Of a stretch of 64,000 nt of DNA, positions 9,571-18,804 are shown piece by piece. The DNA lies in contig NZ_JACVOU010000002.1 in NCBI RefSeq assembly GCF_018882205.1, forward strand, positions 310,001 through 374,000, in the 5' to 3' direction. The notes under the pieces were generated by a model. The model saw only the letters and a program-made list of their open reading frames with translations, ran no database searches and was not told the origin of the DNA. The DNA comes from Polynucleobacter bastaniensis. GTDB taxonomy: Bacteria; Pseudomonadota; Gammaproteobacteria; Burkholderiales; Burkholderiaceae. Within the stretch, counting starts at the first letter, position 1. Each line of letters opens with the position of its first letter. The translations under genes were made by a program, and so were the position numbers.

Positions 9571-10427
9571 GCGAAGTGAATAAAGAACTTGCATGGGTAG
9601 ATACCCATTGCCATGTAGATGCTCCGGAGTTTAAAGATACTCTTCCAGAGATTATTTCAGGTGCGGCGGATAAAGGCGTTAAAGCCATTCTGATGCCTAC
9701 GGTTCAAGCTTCTGATTGGGTACCAGCTAAAAATTTAGCAAATCAGTATGGTAATCAAATCCCGGGGTTGGTCTATACCCTAGGCATTCACCCTCTTTAT
9801 ATCAATCGCGCTCAAGAGAGCGATATCGACACTCTCAAAAATCACGTTGAGCAATCATTGGATGATCCTCGATTTGTGGGTATTGGTGAGATTGGATTGG
9901 ATTATTTTGTCGAAGGACTTGACCCCCAGCGTCAAGAATTTTTCTTCCACAAGCAATTGGATTTGGCACAGCAATTTCAGTTGCCAGTGATTTTGCATGT
10001 ACGCCGTTCACAGGATGCCATTCTTAAAGCGCTGCGTAAAAGAAACATTCCTAGCGGTATCGCACATGCTTTTAATGGTAGCCATCAGCAAGCCGAGCAA
10101 TTTATTGAGCTCGGATTTAAGTTAGGCTTCGGTGGCGCGGCTACCTACGATCGAGCGTTGCAAATTCGACGACTTCTGCAAGAGATGCCATTAGATTGCA
10201 TCGTTACTGAAACCGATTCTCCTGACATTCCGCCGGCCTGGTTGAAAGAGGAGAGTGGCAGGTTCAATGAACCTGCTTTGCTTCCTAGGATTGCTAGCCA
10301 ATTAGCAGACATTCGTGGAATTAGTGAGGATGTATTTTCAAAAGCAGTTTGGCAAAATGCCATGCAAGCATTACCCCGTTGGTCATCCCTCATGACTGAC
10401 AATCCAAACTTACAATCCGCCTCTTAA
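9567..10427 (+). CDS. TatD-family metal-dependent hydrolase (putative DNase)
   Basis: This 286-residue protein belongs to the TatD family of metal-dependent nucleases, which have a TIM-barrel fold. Visible metal-site elements are [11 protein letters not shown] at the N-terminus, GEIGLDYF (about residue 109), HVRRSQDA with the histidine of the mid-barrel, and the C-terminal [10 protein letters not shown]. The family is implicated in DNA repair or DNA turnover, but the cellular role of individual paralogues (TatD, YcfH, YjjV) is unsettled and I cannot say which this one is. Position between lolD and comEC is reminiscent of the ycfH-type neighbourhood. Start ATG overlaps the lolD stop. Confidence 0.88.
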   Translation: MSEVNKELAWVDTHCHVDAPEFKDTLPEIISGAADKGVKAILMPTVQASDWVPAKNLANQYGNQIPGLVYTLGIHPLYINRAQESDIDTLKNHVEQSLDDPRFVGIGEIGLDYFVEGLDPQRQEFFFHKQLDLAQQFQLPVILHVRRSQDAILKALRKRNIPSGIAHAFNGSHQQAEQFIELGFKLGFGGAATYDRALQIRRLLQEMPLDCIVTETDSPDIPPAWLKEESGRFNEPALLPRIASQLADIRGISEDVFSKAVWQNAMQALPRWSSLMTDNPNLQSAS

Positions 10428-10431
10428 AAAC

Positions 10432-12921
10432 TTGCGCACCAATATTGCGGCGTTTATTGCCGGGGGATCGCTACTTCTATTTTTACCTGCCGTGCCAGAG
10501 TATTGGGGCTGGATGTGTGCGGCGACTATCATCGTTTCCCTTTTAGGCGTTTACCTCAATCGCCAATCGATTCGATATCGCAATACTAGTAGCGTATTAC
10601 TAGCGGTCTGTTGTTGCAGCTTGGGGTTTGCTTGGAATGCAGACTATGCGCAAGGTCGTTTAAGTAATATCCTCTCAATCGAGTATGAGGGTAAAGACCT
10701 TGTGATCGAGGGCAGAGTCAATGCCTTGCCACAGAGCTCTCCCAGTGGTGCTAAGTTTTCTTTTGAGGTAGATCAGGCATTTTTAGGTAAGGAGTTGATT
10801 GAATCATTTCCTCCGCAGATCTATTTGAGTTGGCAGCCCGCATGGCGAAATCCTCAGGATGTGCCAGAAGTTATTCCAGGTCAGCGTTGGGAATTCAAAG
10901 TCAAAATCAAAAGACCTTACGGGTCTCTCAATCCCCATACTTTTGATTTTGAGCGCTGGTCCTTCCATCAAGACTTTGGTGCCAGTGGATCAGTCAGGTC
11001 AGGAAAGTTAATTCTTGAAAAAGAGATTGCCTTTACAGAATTTACACTGGCAATGGAGTATCAGCGCTGGAAGTTAAGGCAAAAAATTCAGCGTCTATTA
11101 CCCAGAGATGCTCGCTATGGTGGAGTAATTGCAGCTTTGGTGATGGGCGATCAAAATGCAATTGACCAGGAAGATTGGCGTGTATTTAATGCTACTGGTA
11201 TAGGCCATTTGATCTCCATATCCGGTCTTCATGTCACGATGTTGGCTGGATTTGGTGCCATGCTCGCTACATTTTTCTGGCGTCGCAACACACTGCCACT
11301 ACTAGTCCCAGTTGGCAAGGTTGCTGCTGCAGTAGGTTTTTTGACGGCCTTCGTCTATGCGTGGTTAGCAGGCTTTCAGATTCCGGCGCAGCGAACGATG
11401 TATATGGTTGGGGTGGTTGCTTTTGCTTTATGGTCCGGCAGAAATCCGCGCTCATTTGATATCTGGTGGTGGGCCCTATTTTTTGTACTAGTCATTGATC
11501 CGATGGCACCCTATACACCGGGTTTCTGGCTTTCGTTTGGAGCGGTAGCGGCGATCTTGTATGCAATGCAAGATTCTGATGGTTTGTTGGGCTTGCCTAC
11601 CGGTAGAGAGTTGGAAGTGCATTGGAAAGATAGATTAATTCATGCGCTCCGTGAAGCTTGCCGGGTGCAGGCGGTTGTCACTATTGCACTTTTACCATTG
11701 ACCTTGTATTGGTTTTATCAAGTCTCGATTGTTTCGCCACTGGCAAATGCGATTGCCATTCCTGTAGTGAGTTACATCGTCACACCTCTGGCTATCGCCG
11801 GCGCTTTGTTGCCTGACTTCATTGGCAAATGTTTGTTGATACCAGCTCATGCCACGATGGACTACTTGGCCATCATGCTTGCTTGGATGGCGAACTGGAA
11901 ATGGTCAATTGCTTGGTCTAGCCAGCCTGCTTGGTGGGCGATAGCCTTATCCACTATCGGAATCATCATAGCGATTCGTCCTGGGCCTATACAAGAGGCT
12001 TGGGTGTCAAGATGCATGGGACTCGTGTTGTGCGCGACCCTATTTATTCAACCGCTGACTAAAACCCATTTGGGAAGGGGTGAGTTTCGTGCAACGGTAC
12101 TGGATATCGGCCAAGGCACGGCAGTCTTGATCGAAACCAAAACAAAACGACTGCTATATGACACTGGACCTATTCAGGGGAAAGACAATGCTGGTCAAAG
12201 AATTATCCTGCCGTATTTGAGAGGGAGAGGAATTGATCACATTGATCGCATGGTGATTAGCCATAGTGATAGCGACCACATAGGAGGTGCCGCAACTCTA
12301 CTTAAAGAAGTTAACTTTGATTCCATGATGGGATCCTTGCCTAGCACCAACCCCTTGCTCGCCAACTTAGAAAAGAGAAAGATTCCTGCTATTCCCTGTC
12401 GCTTTGGTCAGCAATGGTCATGGGATGGGGTGGAGTTTCATATATGGCATCCGCATGAGCAGACAGTTTTTGAGGATCAACACCCCAGAAAGCCTAATGA
12501 AGTCAGTTGCGTTCTAGAAGTTCGCAATCAAACAACTTCATTTTGGTTAACGGGTGATGTAGAAAAGCAGGGTGAAGCAGAAATCACAGAACGCTTAACC
12601 CAAATAGCTCTCAATCACCTAAAGAATAAGAATTTGATATTCATGGCACCACACCACGGTAGCAAAACATCCTCATCGAATGAGCTCTTAATGGCACTCA
12701 GTCCAGATAAAGCCTTTGCGCAAAACGGGTATTGTAATCGTTATGGGCATCCTCACCCAACAGTTACTGCCCGATACCAAAGTATGAATATTCCTTTTTA
12801 TCAAACACCAACTACTGGTGCACAGGTTTGGAAATTTCCGGCCAAATCAGAGCGTAGGCAAGGTGAGTTGCTATTTTGGCGGCAGGATAGCAGGCGACTA
12901 TGGCATCGAGAGCCAAGCTAG
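10432..12921 (+). CDS. comEC: DNA internalization-related competence protein ComEC/Rec2
   Basis: ComEC forms the inner-membrane channel for uptake of single-stranded DNA during natural transformation. The 829-residue protein has the full architecture: N-terminal helices with a DUF4131-type soluble domain (about 70-190), the multi-helix competence domain (about 220-510, starting near GVIAALVMGDQNAI and containing HLISISGLHVTM), and a C-terminal metallo-beta-lactamase-like domain (about 550-800) with SHSDSDHIGG and APHHGSKTSS. The start is a TTG four bases after the tatD stop, with a weak ribosome-binding site, so it is probably coupled. The frame is intact and all metal-site residues I can see are present, consistent with function. 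Confidence 0.93.
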   Translation: MRTNIAAFIAGGSLLLFLPAVPEYWGWMCAATIIVSLLGVYLNRQSIRYRNTSSVLLAVCCCSLGFAWNADYAQGRLSNILSIEYEGKDLVIEGRVNALPQSSPSGAKFSFEVDQAFLGKELIESFPPQIYLSWQPAWRNPQDVPEVIPGQRWEFKVKIKRPYGSLNPHTFDFERWSFHQDFGASGSVRSGKLILEKEIAFTEFTLAMEYQRWKLRQKIQRLLPRDARYGGVIAALVMGDQNAIDQEDWRVFNATGIGHLISISGLHVTMLAGFGAMLATFFWRRNTLPLLVPVGKVAAAVGFLTAFVYAWLAGFQIPAQRTMYMVGVVAFALWSGRNPRSFDIWWWALFFVLVIDPMAPYTPGFWLSFGAVAAILYAMQDSDGLLGLPTGRELEVHWKDRLIHALREACRVQAVVTIALLPLTLYWFYQVSIVSPLANAIAIPVVSYIVTPLAIAGALLPDFIGKCLLIPAHATMDYLAIMLAWMANWKWSIAWSSQPAWWAIALSTIGIIIAIRPGPIQEAWVSRCMGLVLCATLFIQPLTKTHLGRGEFRATVLDIGQGTAVLIETKTKRLLYDTGPIQGKDNAGQRIILPYLRGRGIDHIDRMVISHSDSDHIGGAATLLKEVNFDSMMGSLPSTNPLLANLEKRKIPAIPCRFGQQWSWDGVEFHIWHPHEQTVFEDQHPRKPNEVSCVLEVRNQTTSFWLTGDVEKQGEAEITERLTQIALNHLKNKNLIFMAPHHGSKTSSSNELLMALSPDKAFAQNGYCNRYGHPHPTVTARYQSMNIPFYQTPTTGAQVWKFPAKSERRQGELLFWRQDSRRLWHREPS

Positions 12922-12930
12922 AGCAAATGA

Positions 12931-12958
12931 ATTATGTTGTGTGTATGATGTGTATAAT
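12931..12958 (+). promoter_or_regulatory. Likely hicAB promoter with inverted and direct repeats
   Basis: A perfect TATAAT -10 box lies at 12953-12958. It overlaps a direct repeat (gtgtatgat/gtgtataat, 12941-12958) and ends an inverted repeat ATTAT...ATAAT spanning 12931-12958. No good -35 hexamer is visible. HicB antitoxins with a ribbon-helix-helix tail bind such repeats at their own promoter, so this is a candidate operator. Confidence 0.5.
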
Positions 12959-12971
12959 ATAAGGGAGATCA

Positions 12972-13163
12972 ATGCATAGCAAAAAGCTAATTGAGCTTTT
13001 AAAGGTTGATGGGTGGTTGTTGAGCAGAACACAAGGATCGCATCACATATTTACTCATAAAACAAAGTCTGGACATGTCTGTATCCCGCATCCAAAAAAA
13101 GACTTGGGTTTGGGGTTGGTAGAAAAAATACTGAAACAAGCCAGATTAAAGGAGGAGTCTTAG
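12972..13163 (+). CDS. hicA: HicA-type mRNA interferase toxin
   Basis: This 63-residue toxin of a type II toxin-antitoxin system would cleave mRNA in the cytoplasm when free of HicB. The protein has the compact double-stranded-RNA-binding-like fold: an N-terminal KLIELLKVDGWLL helix-strand, then the catalytic GSHHIF motif at about residues 23-28, then HPKKDLGLGLVEKILKQ. The active histidine of HicA lies in the GSHH motif. AGGGAG lies about 5 bases ahead of the ATG. The stop is followed immediately, with no gap, by the antitoxin gene. The frame is complete, so the toxin is probably active. Confidence 0.93.
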   Translation: MHSKKLIELLKVDGWLLSRTQGSHHIFTHKTKSGHVCIPHPKKDLGLGLVEKILKQARLKEES

Positions 13164-13556
13164 ATGAAATATCCAATAGCGATTGAGCCAGGAAGCGAGA
13201 AAAATGCATGGGGAGTTGTTGTCCCAGATTTGCCTGGTTGTTTTTCTGCTGCTGATAGCGGCCTTGATGAAGCAATAGATCAGGCCAAGGAGGCTATAGA
13301 GCTTTGGATTGAGATGGCTTTAGATGGAGGTCAAGCAATACCAAAGCCTAGCTCCCTAAGAGAACTACAGAAGAAAAAAGAATATAAGGGTTGGGCTTGG
13401 GCGATTGTGGAAATTGATCCAGCATTGCTTTCGGATGAAATTGAGCGAATAAATATCACTCTTCCAAAAAGAGTATTGGCAAGATTAGATGCAAAAGCAA
13501 AAAAGGCTGGAGAAAACAGATCTGCATTTATTGCACATTTGGCACTAACTGCTTGA
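13164..13556 (+). CDS. hicB: HicB-type antitoxin with ribbon-helix-helix tail
   Basis: This 130-residue antitoxin neutralises HicA and probably represses the pair. The N-terminal part (about residues 1-65) is the HicB-like degenerate RNase H fold, with the VPDLPGCFSAAD motif near residue 21 and DEAIDQAKEAIELW. The C-terminal 45 residues (INITLPKRVLARLDAKAKKAG) look like a ribbon-helix-helix DNA-binding domain, the class of HicB that autoregulates. The gene follows hicA directly; GGAG lies a few bases before its ATG inside the hicA 3' end. The pair sits between comEC and an unrelated small secreted protein, in a patch that looks like recently acquired or mobile accessory sequence. Confidence 0.92.
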   Translation: MKYPIAIEPGSEKNAWGVVVPDLPGCFSAADSGLDEAIDQAKEAIELWIEMALDGGQAIPKPSSLRELQKKKEYKGWAWAIVEIDPALLSDEIERINITLPKRVLARLDAKAKKAGENRSAFIAHLALTA

Positions 13557-13608
13557 TGTGCCCGATCTTTTGGCATCCTAATATTAATATTCAGCGTAAA
13601 CTAAAAGT

Positions 13609-13944
13609 ATGAAGAAATTCATTACATTTCTCTTCCTCAGTTTTTTCGTTAGCCAAATTAACGCTGCGATGATGCCTGTTGATTTAAATGTAGCTAGTAG
13701 TATTGTTGTAGCATCGAGTCATGATCACTGCCAAGAGGCGGGATCTGCCAGCCTTACTGAGGATGGTAAGTCTAGTGCCAATGCCAGCGCCACCCACTAT
13801 TGCTGCGCAGTAGTTGCCATTCTGAGTGTTTCTCCTGAGTTTTTTGCATCACAGCAGGTCGATGTGCACTTACACAGGGATGCTTCAACACCCGCATCCA
13901 ATATTGCCGAATCCATTTACAAGCCTCCCAGAAATTATCTGTAA
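13609..13944 (+). CDS. Small exported Cys/His-rich protein, unknown function
   Basis: This 111-residue protein has a clear signal peptide (MKKFITFLFLSFFVSQINA, cleavage near residue 20), so it is exported. The mature part has a HDHC segment, then HYCC, then a VHLHRD segment, and ends in the proline/arginine tail YKPPRNYL. Short exported proteins with such Cys/His pairs and a PPR-type tail often occur beside copper-handling genes, but I cannot name the family for certain. Immediately downstream lies a membrane protein with a Met/His-rich tail, which supports a metal-related guess. The start is an ATG without a strong ribosome-binding site. Confidence 0.7.
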   Translation: MKKFITFLFLSFFVSQINAAMMPVDLNVASSIVVASSHDHCQEAGSASLTEDGKSSANASATHYCCAVVAILSVSPEFFASQQVDVHLHRDASTPASNIAESIYKPPRNYL

Positions 13945-14002
13945 TCACTTTTGATTGTGGCATTGAGATGCCTTTTGATAATTTTCGTTTTGGAGAATCG
14001 TA

Positions 14003-14644
14003 ATGAACATGACTCACTACATGGAGTTATTGGCTGACAATCAGCCTTGGAATCTATTCATCTTTATGGCTATACCGATAGTGCTTGCTGAAACTTTAGC
14101 AATCACTGAGCTATATATCTTATTTACCCGAAAGTTCGATGGATTTGTTTATCACCTCAATCGATTTGCGGGTACGACGGTGGGGCTGTATTTCATTGGC
14201 GTTATTGCATATTTAATGACTACTGCGGTGCTACCCATCACTAAGAATAATGAATGGCGCACCGCTATCGATGTGATTGCGGTTGCTAGTTATCTGATTA
14301 GTGGCTTACCTTTGATTTGGATTGCCCTGCAAGAGTTTGGTTTTGTGAACAAAGCCTTAGACCACACGGGTAAGCTGAAAATTCATGCGACCTGCGTTGC
14401 ATTGTTTTTGGTCTTTGGACACATTGCCATGATTGCAGGGATGCTTGATCCTGCTTTATTGGGTTACAAAGGTGCCAATACGCATCAGATGAGTGGTGCT
14501 ACAAGTAGTGCTGACCATGAGTTTTGTCACCCTGAAATGCATGAAGGGATGAAGGGGGCGCATCAGCAGATGATGAATAGTGGGAATATGTCCAATAGCA
14601 ATCCCAATAAGATGCCCATAAATCCAAAAAATCACACGCATTAG
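14003..14644 (+). CDS. Membrane protein with Met/His-rich C-terminal tail
   Basis: This 213-residue protein has four to five hydrophobic helices (about residues 17-38, 54-74, 87-109, 127-150). The C-terminal 60 residues are soluble and dense in His and Met: HPEMHEGMKGAHQQMM and KNHTH. Such tails can bind copper or other soft metals. I think it belongs to a family listed as an uncharacterised permease but do not rely on that. GGAGA lies 7 bases before the ATG. The gene follows the small Cys/His-rich exported protein by 58 bases, so the two probably form one transcript ending at the hairpin at 14653-14677. Metal handling is an inference. Confidence 0.72.
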   Translation: MNMTHYMELLADNQPWNLFIFMAIPIVLAETLAITELYILFTRKFDGFVYHLNRFAGTTVGLYFIGVIAYLMTTAVLPITKNNEWRTAIDVIAVASYLISGLPLIWIALQEFGFVNKALDHTGKLKIHATCVALFLVFGHIAMIAGMLDPALLGYKGANTHQMSGATSSADHEFCHPEMHEGMKGAHQQMMNSGNMSNSNPNKMPINPKNHTH

Positions 14645-14652
14645 GTCTAAAT

Positions 14653-14677
14653 TTGCCATGCATCCTATGCATGGCAA
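14653..14677 (+). terminator. Hairpin after the Met/His-rich membrane protein gene
   Basis: A perfect 10-base-pair inverted repeat (ttgccatgca / tgcatggcaa) with a five-base loop starts nine bases after the stop codon. No T-tract follows, so it may stabilise the 3' end or stop polymerase only weakly. Confidence 0.45.
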
Positions 14678-14698
14678 CTACATGATTCCAAGAAAGCA

Positions 14699-14733
14699 AA
14701 AAGGCTTCTGAGTCAATTGACTTAGAAGCCTTC
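14699..14733 (-). terminator. Rho-independent terminator of tRNA-fMet
   Basis: Read on the minus strand, an AAGGCTTCT / AGAAGCCTT stem is followed by a run of five T. It lies 8 bases downstream of the tRNA 3' end. It may also act against plus-strand read-through. Confidence 0.8.
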
Positions 14734-14740
14734 TACTGTT

Positions 14741-14817
<77 letters not shown>

Positions 14818-14829
14818 TCTGAAGCTGTG

Positions 14830-14859
14830 ATTCTAACATTTTTTGACCACCTCTGTCGA
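14830..14859 (-). promoter_or_regulatory. Promoter of tRNA-fMet
   Basis: On the minus strand a -35 box TCGACA (14859-14854) and a -10 box TAGAAT (14835-14830) are separated by 18 bases. They match consensus at five of six positions each. The expected start of transcription is a few bases before the tRNA 5' end at 14817. Confidence 0.65.
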
Positions 14860-14973
14860 GATAATCCTTAATTTGGTGCTTAAAAAAGCGGTTTTTAAAC
14901 AGAAATATGACTTGAGAGTCAGTCTGCATAAGGTGTAACATACCGCAACGCAATATTGCTCAAAGGTGATGAG

Positions 14974-16914
14974 ATGTCTATTAGTAATCCTGAGTTTTCA
15001 AGTTCTGATTTATTAAAGCCCGTTGATCTGCATGGTGATCACGATAGCCATAAAAAAGGCTTGGGGACGATGATGTTGGCTGCTATTGGTGTAGTGTTTG
15101 GCGATATTGGTACCAGTCCTTTGTATGCCCTCAAAGAGTGCTTTGATCCACAGCACGGCATCCCATTTTCTCCAGAGGCATTATTTGGCGTGATAGCTAT
15201 GATGATCTGGTCTTTGATATTGATCGTGACCTTTAAATACGTTTTATTTGTGATGCGTGCTGACAATAAAGGTGAGGGTGGTGTTTTATCTTTGATGGCT
15301 TTAGCGCTCAGATCGTTTGATAGCAAATCAAAAAGCTATTTCTTCTTAATGATTCTAGGCATGCTCGGTGCTTGCATGCTACTCGGTGAGTCTGTCATTA
15401 CCCCAGCAATTTCTGTTTTATCTGCTGTTGAAGGTATTGAAATTGCGGCGCCTGGCTTGCATAAATTCATTATCCCTATTTCCCTAGTCATTTTGGTAGC
15501 CTTATTTATGATTCAGAAATATGGCACGGCAGCAGTTGGTAATCTTTTTGGCCCAGTGACCCTCACTTGGTTTATTACTCTTGCGGCATTAGGTGTTATT
15601 AATATCGGCGCGGCGCCGCAAATCATCGGCGCAATTAATCCGATGTATGCGGTGCAGTTTGTAATAGATCACCCAACCACTGCCTATATTGTGATGGGCG
15701 CTGTCGTCCTGGTCGTTACTGGAGTTGAGGCGCTCTACTTAGACATGGGACATTTTGGAAGAAACCCTGTCCGATATGCTTGGCTCATTGTTGTCTTGCC
15801 TAGCCTTTTGATTAACTACCTAGGACAAGGCGCACTCTTGTTGTCCAATCCAGGGGCCGCCTCAAATCCATTTTATTTAATGGTTCCAGATTGGGCTTTG
15901 TGGCCTGTTGTTGGTCTTGCTACTGCAGCTACTGTCATTGCATCCCAAGCGGTGATTTCAGGTGCTTACTCATTGGTGAGCCAAGCTATATTGCTTGGTT
16001 TTATGCCGCGTATGACTATCATGCACACCTCTGACTCTGAGCAGGGACAGATTTATATTCCAGTAGTGAATTGGGCTCTCTTATTTATGGTAGTTGTCAC
16101 TATTATTGAATTTAGGGAATCTGTAAATTTAGCAGCCGCTTATGGAATTTCTGTGACATCTACCATGATGATTACAGCAATTTTATTGGGCGTGGTCATG
16201 TATCGTGAGTGGAAGATGAATCTCTTTTTAGTACTAGCATTGACGGCTATTTTCTTTACTGTAGACTTTGCTTTTTGGAGTGCTAACTTAATTAAAATTA
16301 AAGATGGCGGTTGGTATCCTTTATTTTTAGGCCTCATCATTTTTACCTGTTTGATCACTTGGTATCGAGGACGCAAACTCTTACGCGATAAATTAGTTGA
16401 GGGATCGATCCATTTGAAAGAGTTTGTGGCCAGTTTATTGGCTCACCCCCCACACCGTGTTGAGGGAACAGCTATCTTTTTAACCGCGCACATCGACTAT
16501 GTGCCGATAGCGATGTTGCATAACTTAAAACATAACCGAGTAATGCATGAGCGTATCTTTTTTGTGAAGCTCAGCACCTGGGATGTGCCTTACGTCAATG
16601 ATCAGGAGCGTTTGAGTATTAACGATTTGGGCGGCAATATATTCTTAGTTAGAGCAGTATACGGCTTTAAAGAATCGCCCGACATCAATAAGGTATTGTC
16701 ATTACTTAGTGAGCAGAAAAATATTGAATTTAATTTAATGGATACCTCATTCTTTGTTGCACGTGACACTATCGTTCCATCGGCAAATCCTGGGATGGCC
16801 TTATGGAGAGAGAAACTGTTTGGTTGGATGATGCAAAATGCAGCCAAGCCATCGGACTTCTTCAAGATTCCTACTAATCGCTTAGTTGAGCTTGGTGCAA
16901 AGGTAGAGATTTGA
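14974..16914 (+). CDS. kup: Low-affinity potassium transport system protein Kup
   Basis: Kup is a K+/H+ symporter of the inner membrane. The protein is 646 residues with about twelve membrane helices in the first 460 residues and a soluble C-terminal domain of about 180. The family signature near the N-terminus is clear: [20 protein letters not shown], with the GDIGTSPLY motif of the KUP/HAK family. I chose the ATG at 14974 because AAAGGTGATGAG precedes it at good distance; a TTG at 14956 would add six residues. The stop overlaps the start of the next gene as TTGA. Intact. Confidence 0.95.
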   Translation: MSISNPEFSSSDLLKPVDLHGDHDSHKKGLGTMMLAAIGVVFGDIGTSPLYALKECFDPQHGIPFSPEALFGVIAMMIWSLILIVTFKYVLFVMRADNKGEGGVLSLMALALRSFDSKSKSYFFLMILGMLGACMLLGESVITPAISVLSAVEGIEIAAPGLHKFIIPISLVILVALFMIQKYGTAAVGNLFGPVTLTWFITLAALGVINIGAAPQIIGAINPMYAVQFVIDHPTTAYIVMGAVVLVVTGVEALYLDMGHFGRNPVRYAWLIVVLPSLLINYLGQGALLLSNPGAASNPFYLMVPDWALWPVVGLATAATVIASQAVISGAYSLVSQAILLGFMPRMTIMHTSDSEQGQIYIPVVNWALLFMVVVTIIEFRESVNLAAAYGISVTSTMMITAILLGVVMYREWKMNLFLVLALTAIFFTVDFAFWSANLIKIKDGGWYPLFLGLIIFTCLITWYRGRKLLRDKLVEGSIHLKEFVASLLAHPPHRVEGTAIFLTAHIDYVPIAMLHNLKHNRVMHERIFFVKLSTWDVPYVNDQERLSINDLGGNIFLVRAVYGFKESPDINKVLSLLSEQKNIEFNLMDTSFFVARDTIVPSANPGMALWREKLFGWMMQNAAKPSDFFKIPTNRLVELGAKVEI

Positions 16915-17420
16915 GCAAGCTGTTTTCTTTAAGCTCCTTATGCTCGTTCTGGGTTTTGCTGTTGGCTTGCTCTTTCAGCACTCTTTCGCTAGCGACCCCT
17001 GCCGAGGAAGCGCAGTTGGAACAGTTGGATAAGATTGAGCGTGATCTCGAACTGCAACGTGATTGGGCTAAGTATCGCTGGGATAAAACCAACTCAGAGT
17101 GTTATCAAAAGTATTGGGTTAACGACTGCTTAAAGGATTCACGTGCGCTTTATCGTAAAGAAATCGATCCTATTCGTGTGCAAGAGGTAGAGTTACATGA
17201 GGTGCAGCGTAAGTTACGGGCTAGTATTAAAGATCAACGCGATGCCACCAAGATTGCTGAACGCGCTTCTGCTGAAAAAGCTGCTGAACGTGTAGCCAAT
17301 CAAAAAGAGTTTGAAGAGAAGCAAAAAGCTGCTGCTGCTCGTGCGGCAGACCTAGAGCAACGTCGCAAAGATGCACCTAAGCGTGCTCAAGAAAACAAAG
17401 CGGGCACTCAGCTCGATTAA
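16911..17420 (+). CDS. Exported coiled-coil protein coupled to kup, unknown function
   Basis: This 169-residue protein has an N-terminal signal peptide (hydrophobic core [19 protein letters not shown], cleavage after about residue 29). It then forms an almost entirely charged helix rich in Glu, Lys, Arg and Ala, which looks like a periplasmic coiled coil. Two cysteines near residues 63 and 72 ([13 protein letters not shown]) could form a disulphide. No domain is recognised. Translation appears to start at TTG overlapping the kup stop as TTGA, with AAAGG about 8 bases upstream, so the two are probably coupled. A TTG-started, hypothetical protein of this form is common in this lineage, but I cannot assign a job. 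Confidence 0.75.
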   Translation: MSKLFSLSSLCSFWVLLLACSFSTLSLATPAEEAQLEQLDKIERDLELQRDWAKYRWDKTNSECYQKYWVNDCLKDSRALYRKEIDPIRVQEVELHEVQRKLRASIKDQRDATKIAERASAEKAAERVANQKEFEEKQKAAAARAADLEQRRKDAPKRAQENKAGTQLD

Positions 17421-17424
17421 TCCT

Positions 17425-18789
17425 TTGGCTAAAATAAAAACAATCTATATCTGTCAGTCATGCGGCGGAACCTCTGCCAAATGGCAAGGTCAGTGCCCCT
17501 CATGCCAGGCATGGAATACCCTGGAAGAAGGTGTTCCTGAGGTCAGCTCAAATACCCGTTTTCAGGGATTAGCGCAGTCGCTCCCCCGTCAAAAGCTTTC
17601 TGCTATTTCGGCTGAAGACCTGCCGCGCTTTAGTACTGGTGTAGAAGAGTTTGACCGCGTACTAGGCGGTGGATTAGTTCCTGGTGGCGTTGTTCTGTTG
17701 GGCGGTGATCCTGGCATTGGTAAATCCACTCTCTTGCTCCAAGCCCTTGCTGAGATGAGCGCTGCTGGCATGAACGTGCTCTATAGCAGTGGTGAAGAAT
17801 CTGCAGCGCAAATTGCATTACGTGCCAAACGTATTGCGCTCGATGCGCCGCAATTAGAGGTATTGGCAGAGATTCAGTTAGAAAAGCTCCTATCTATTAT
17901 GGATACGGTAAAGCTACAGGTCTTAGTGGTTGATTCCATTCAGACCTTGTATTCAGAGGTGCTCAGCTCGGCTCCAGGCTCGGTTGCCCAAGTAAGGGAG
18001 TGCGCTGCACAATTAACCAGAGCTGCCAAATCTAGTGGTATCTGCGTCTTGATGGTGGGGCACGTCACTAAAGATGGTCACTTAGCTGGCCCCCGTGTAC
18101 TTGAGCATATTGTTGATACCGTCTTGTATTTCGAGGGTGATACGCATTCCTCATTTAGATTAGTACGCTCGATTAAAAATCGTTTTGGCGCAGTCAATGA
18201 ACTCGGTGTATTTGCGATGACTGAAAAAGGTCTGCGTGGTGTTGCAAACCCTTCAGCAATTTTTCTTTCCCAGCATGCGGAGATGGTGCCGGGTGCCTGT
18301 GTATTGGTTACACAAGAAGGTAGTCGACCGCTCTTGGTTGAAATTCAGGCGCTAGTCGATACCGCGCACATTCCTAATCCCCGTCGCCTGGCCGTTGGTT
18401 TAGAGCAAGCTCGCTTAGCGATGCTCTTAGCGGTACTGCATCGTCATGCCGGTGTTGCCTGCTTTGATCAAGACGTCTTCTTAAATGCAGTAGGTGGTGT
18501 GAAGATCTCAGAGCCAGCAGCAGACTTAGCAGTGCTATTGGCAATTCAGTCTTCGATTCGCAACAAGGCCTTACCTAAGGAGTTGATTGTGTTTGGTGAG
18601 GTTGGTTTGGCAGGTGAGATTCGTCCCTGCCCACGGGGTCAGGAGCGCCTGAAAGAGGCCGCTAAACTCGGATTTACTGTAGCTATTATTCCCAAGGCTA
18701 ATATGCCGAAGACCAAGATCCCGGGATTAAGGGTGATACCAGTAGAGCGTATTGATCAAGCGATCTCTGCAGCGGCAGAGTTGAGTTAA
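17425..18789 (+). CDS. radA: DNA repair protein RadA
   Basis: RadA is a RecA-like hexameric helicase that helps branch migration during recombination and transformation. The 454-residue protein has the four-cysteine zinc finger C10-X2-C13...C24-X2-C27, Walker A GGDPGIGKST (93-101), the RadA-specific KNRFG motif, and a C-terminal Lon-protease-like domain containing GEVGLAGEIRP. I chose the TTG at 17425 because it gives the family's standard N-terminus (M)AKIKTIYICQSCG; no ATG is available near it, and the open frame upstream overlaps the preceding gene. Four bases separate it from the preceding stop, suggesting coupling. Confidence 0.94.
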   Translation: MAKIKTIYICQSCGGTSAKWQGQCPSCQAWNTLEEGVPEVSSNTRFQGLAQSLPRQKLSAISAEDLPRFSTGVEEFDRVLGGGLVPGGVVLLGGDPGIGKSTLLLQALAEMSAAGMNVLYSSGEESAAQIALRAKRIALDAPQLEVLAEIQLEKLLSIMDTVKLQVLVVDSIQTLYSEVLSSAPGSVAQVRECAAQLTRAAKSSGICVLMVGHVTKDGHLAGPRVLEHIVDTVLYFEGDTHSSFRLVRSIKNRFGAVNELGVFAMTEKGLRGVANPSAIFLSQHAEMVPGACVLVTQEGSRPLLVEIQALVDTAHIPNPRRLAVGLEQARLAMLLAVLHRHAGVACFDQDVFLNAVGGVKISEPAADLAVLLAIQSSIRNKALPKELIVFGEVGLAGEIRPCPRGQERLKEAAKLGFTVAIIPKANMPKTKIPGLRVIPVERIDQAISAAAELS

Positions 18790-18804
18790 ATCTCAGGATT
18801 GAAT

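Noticed and set aside
13580..13600. Short AT palindrome taatattaatatt before the small exported protein gene
   Set aside because: Too short and AT-only to be called an operator or terminator.
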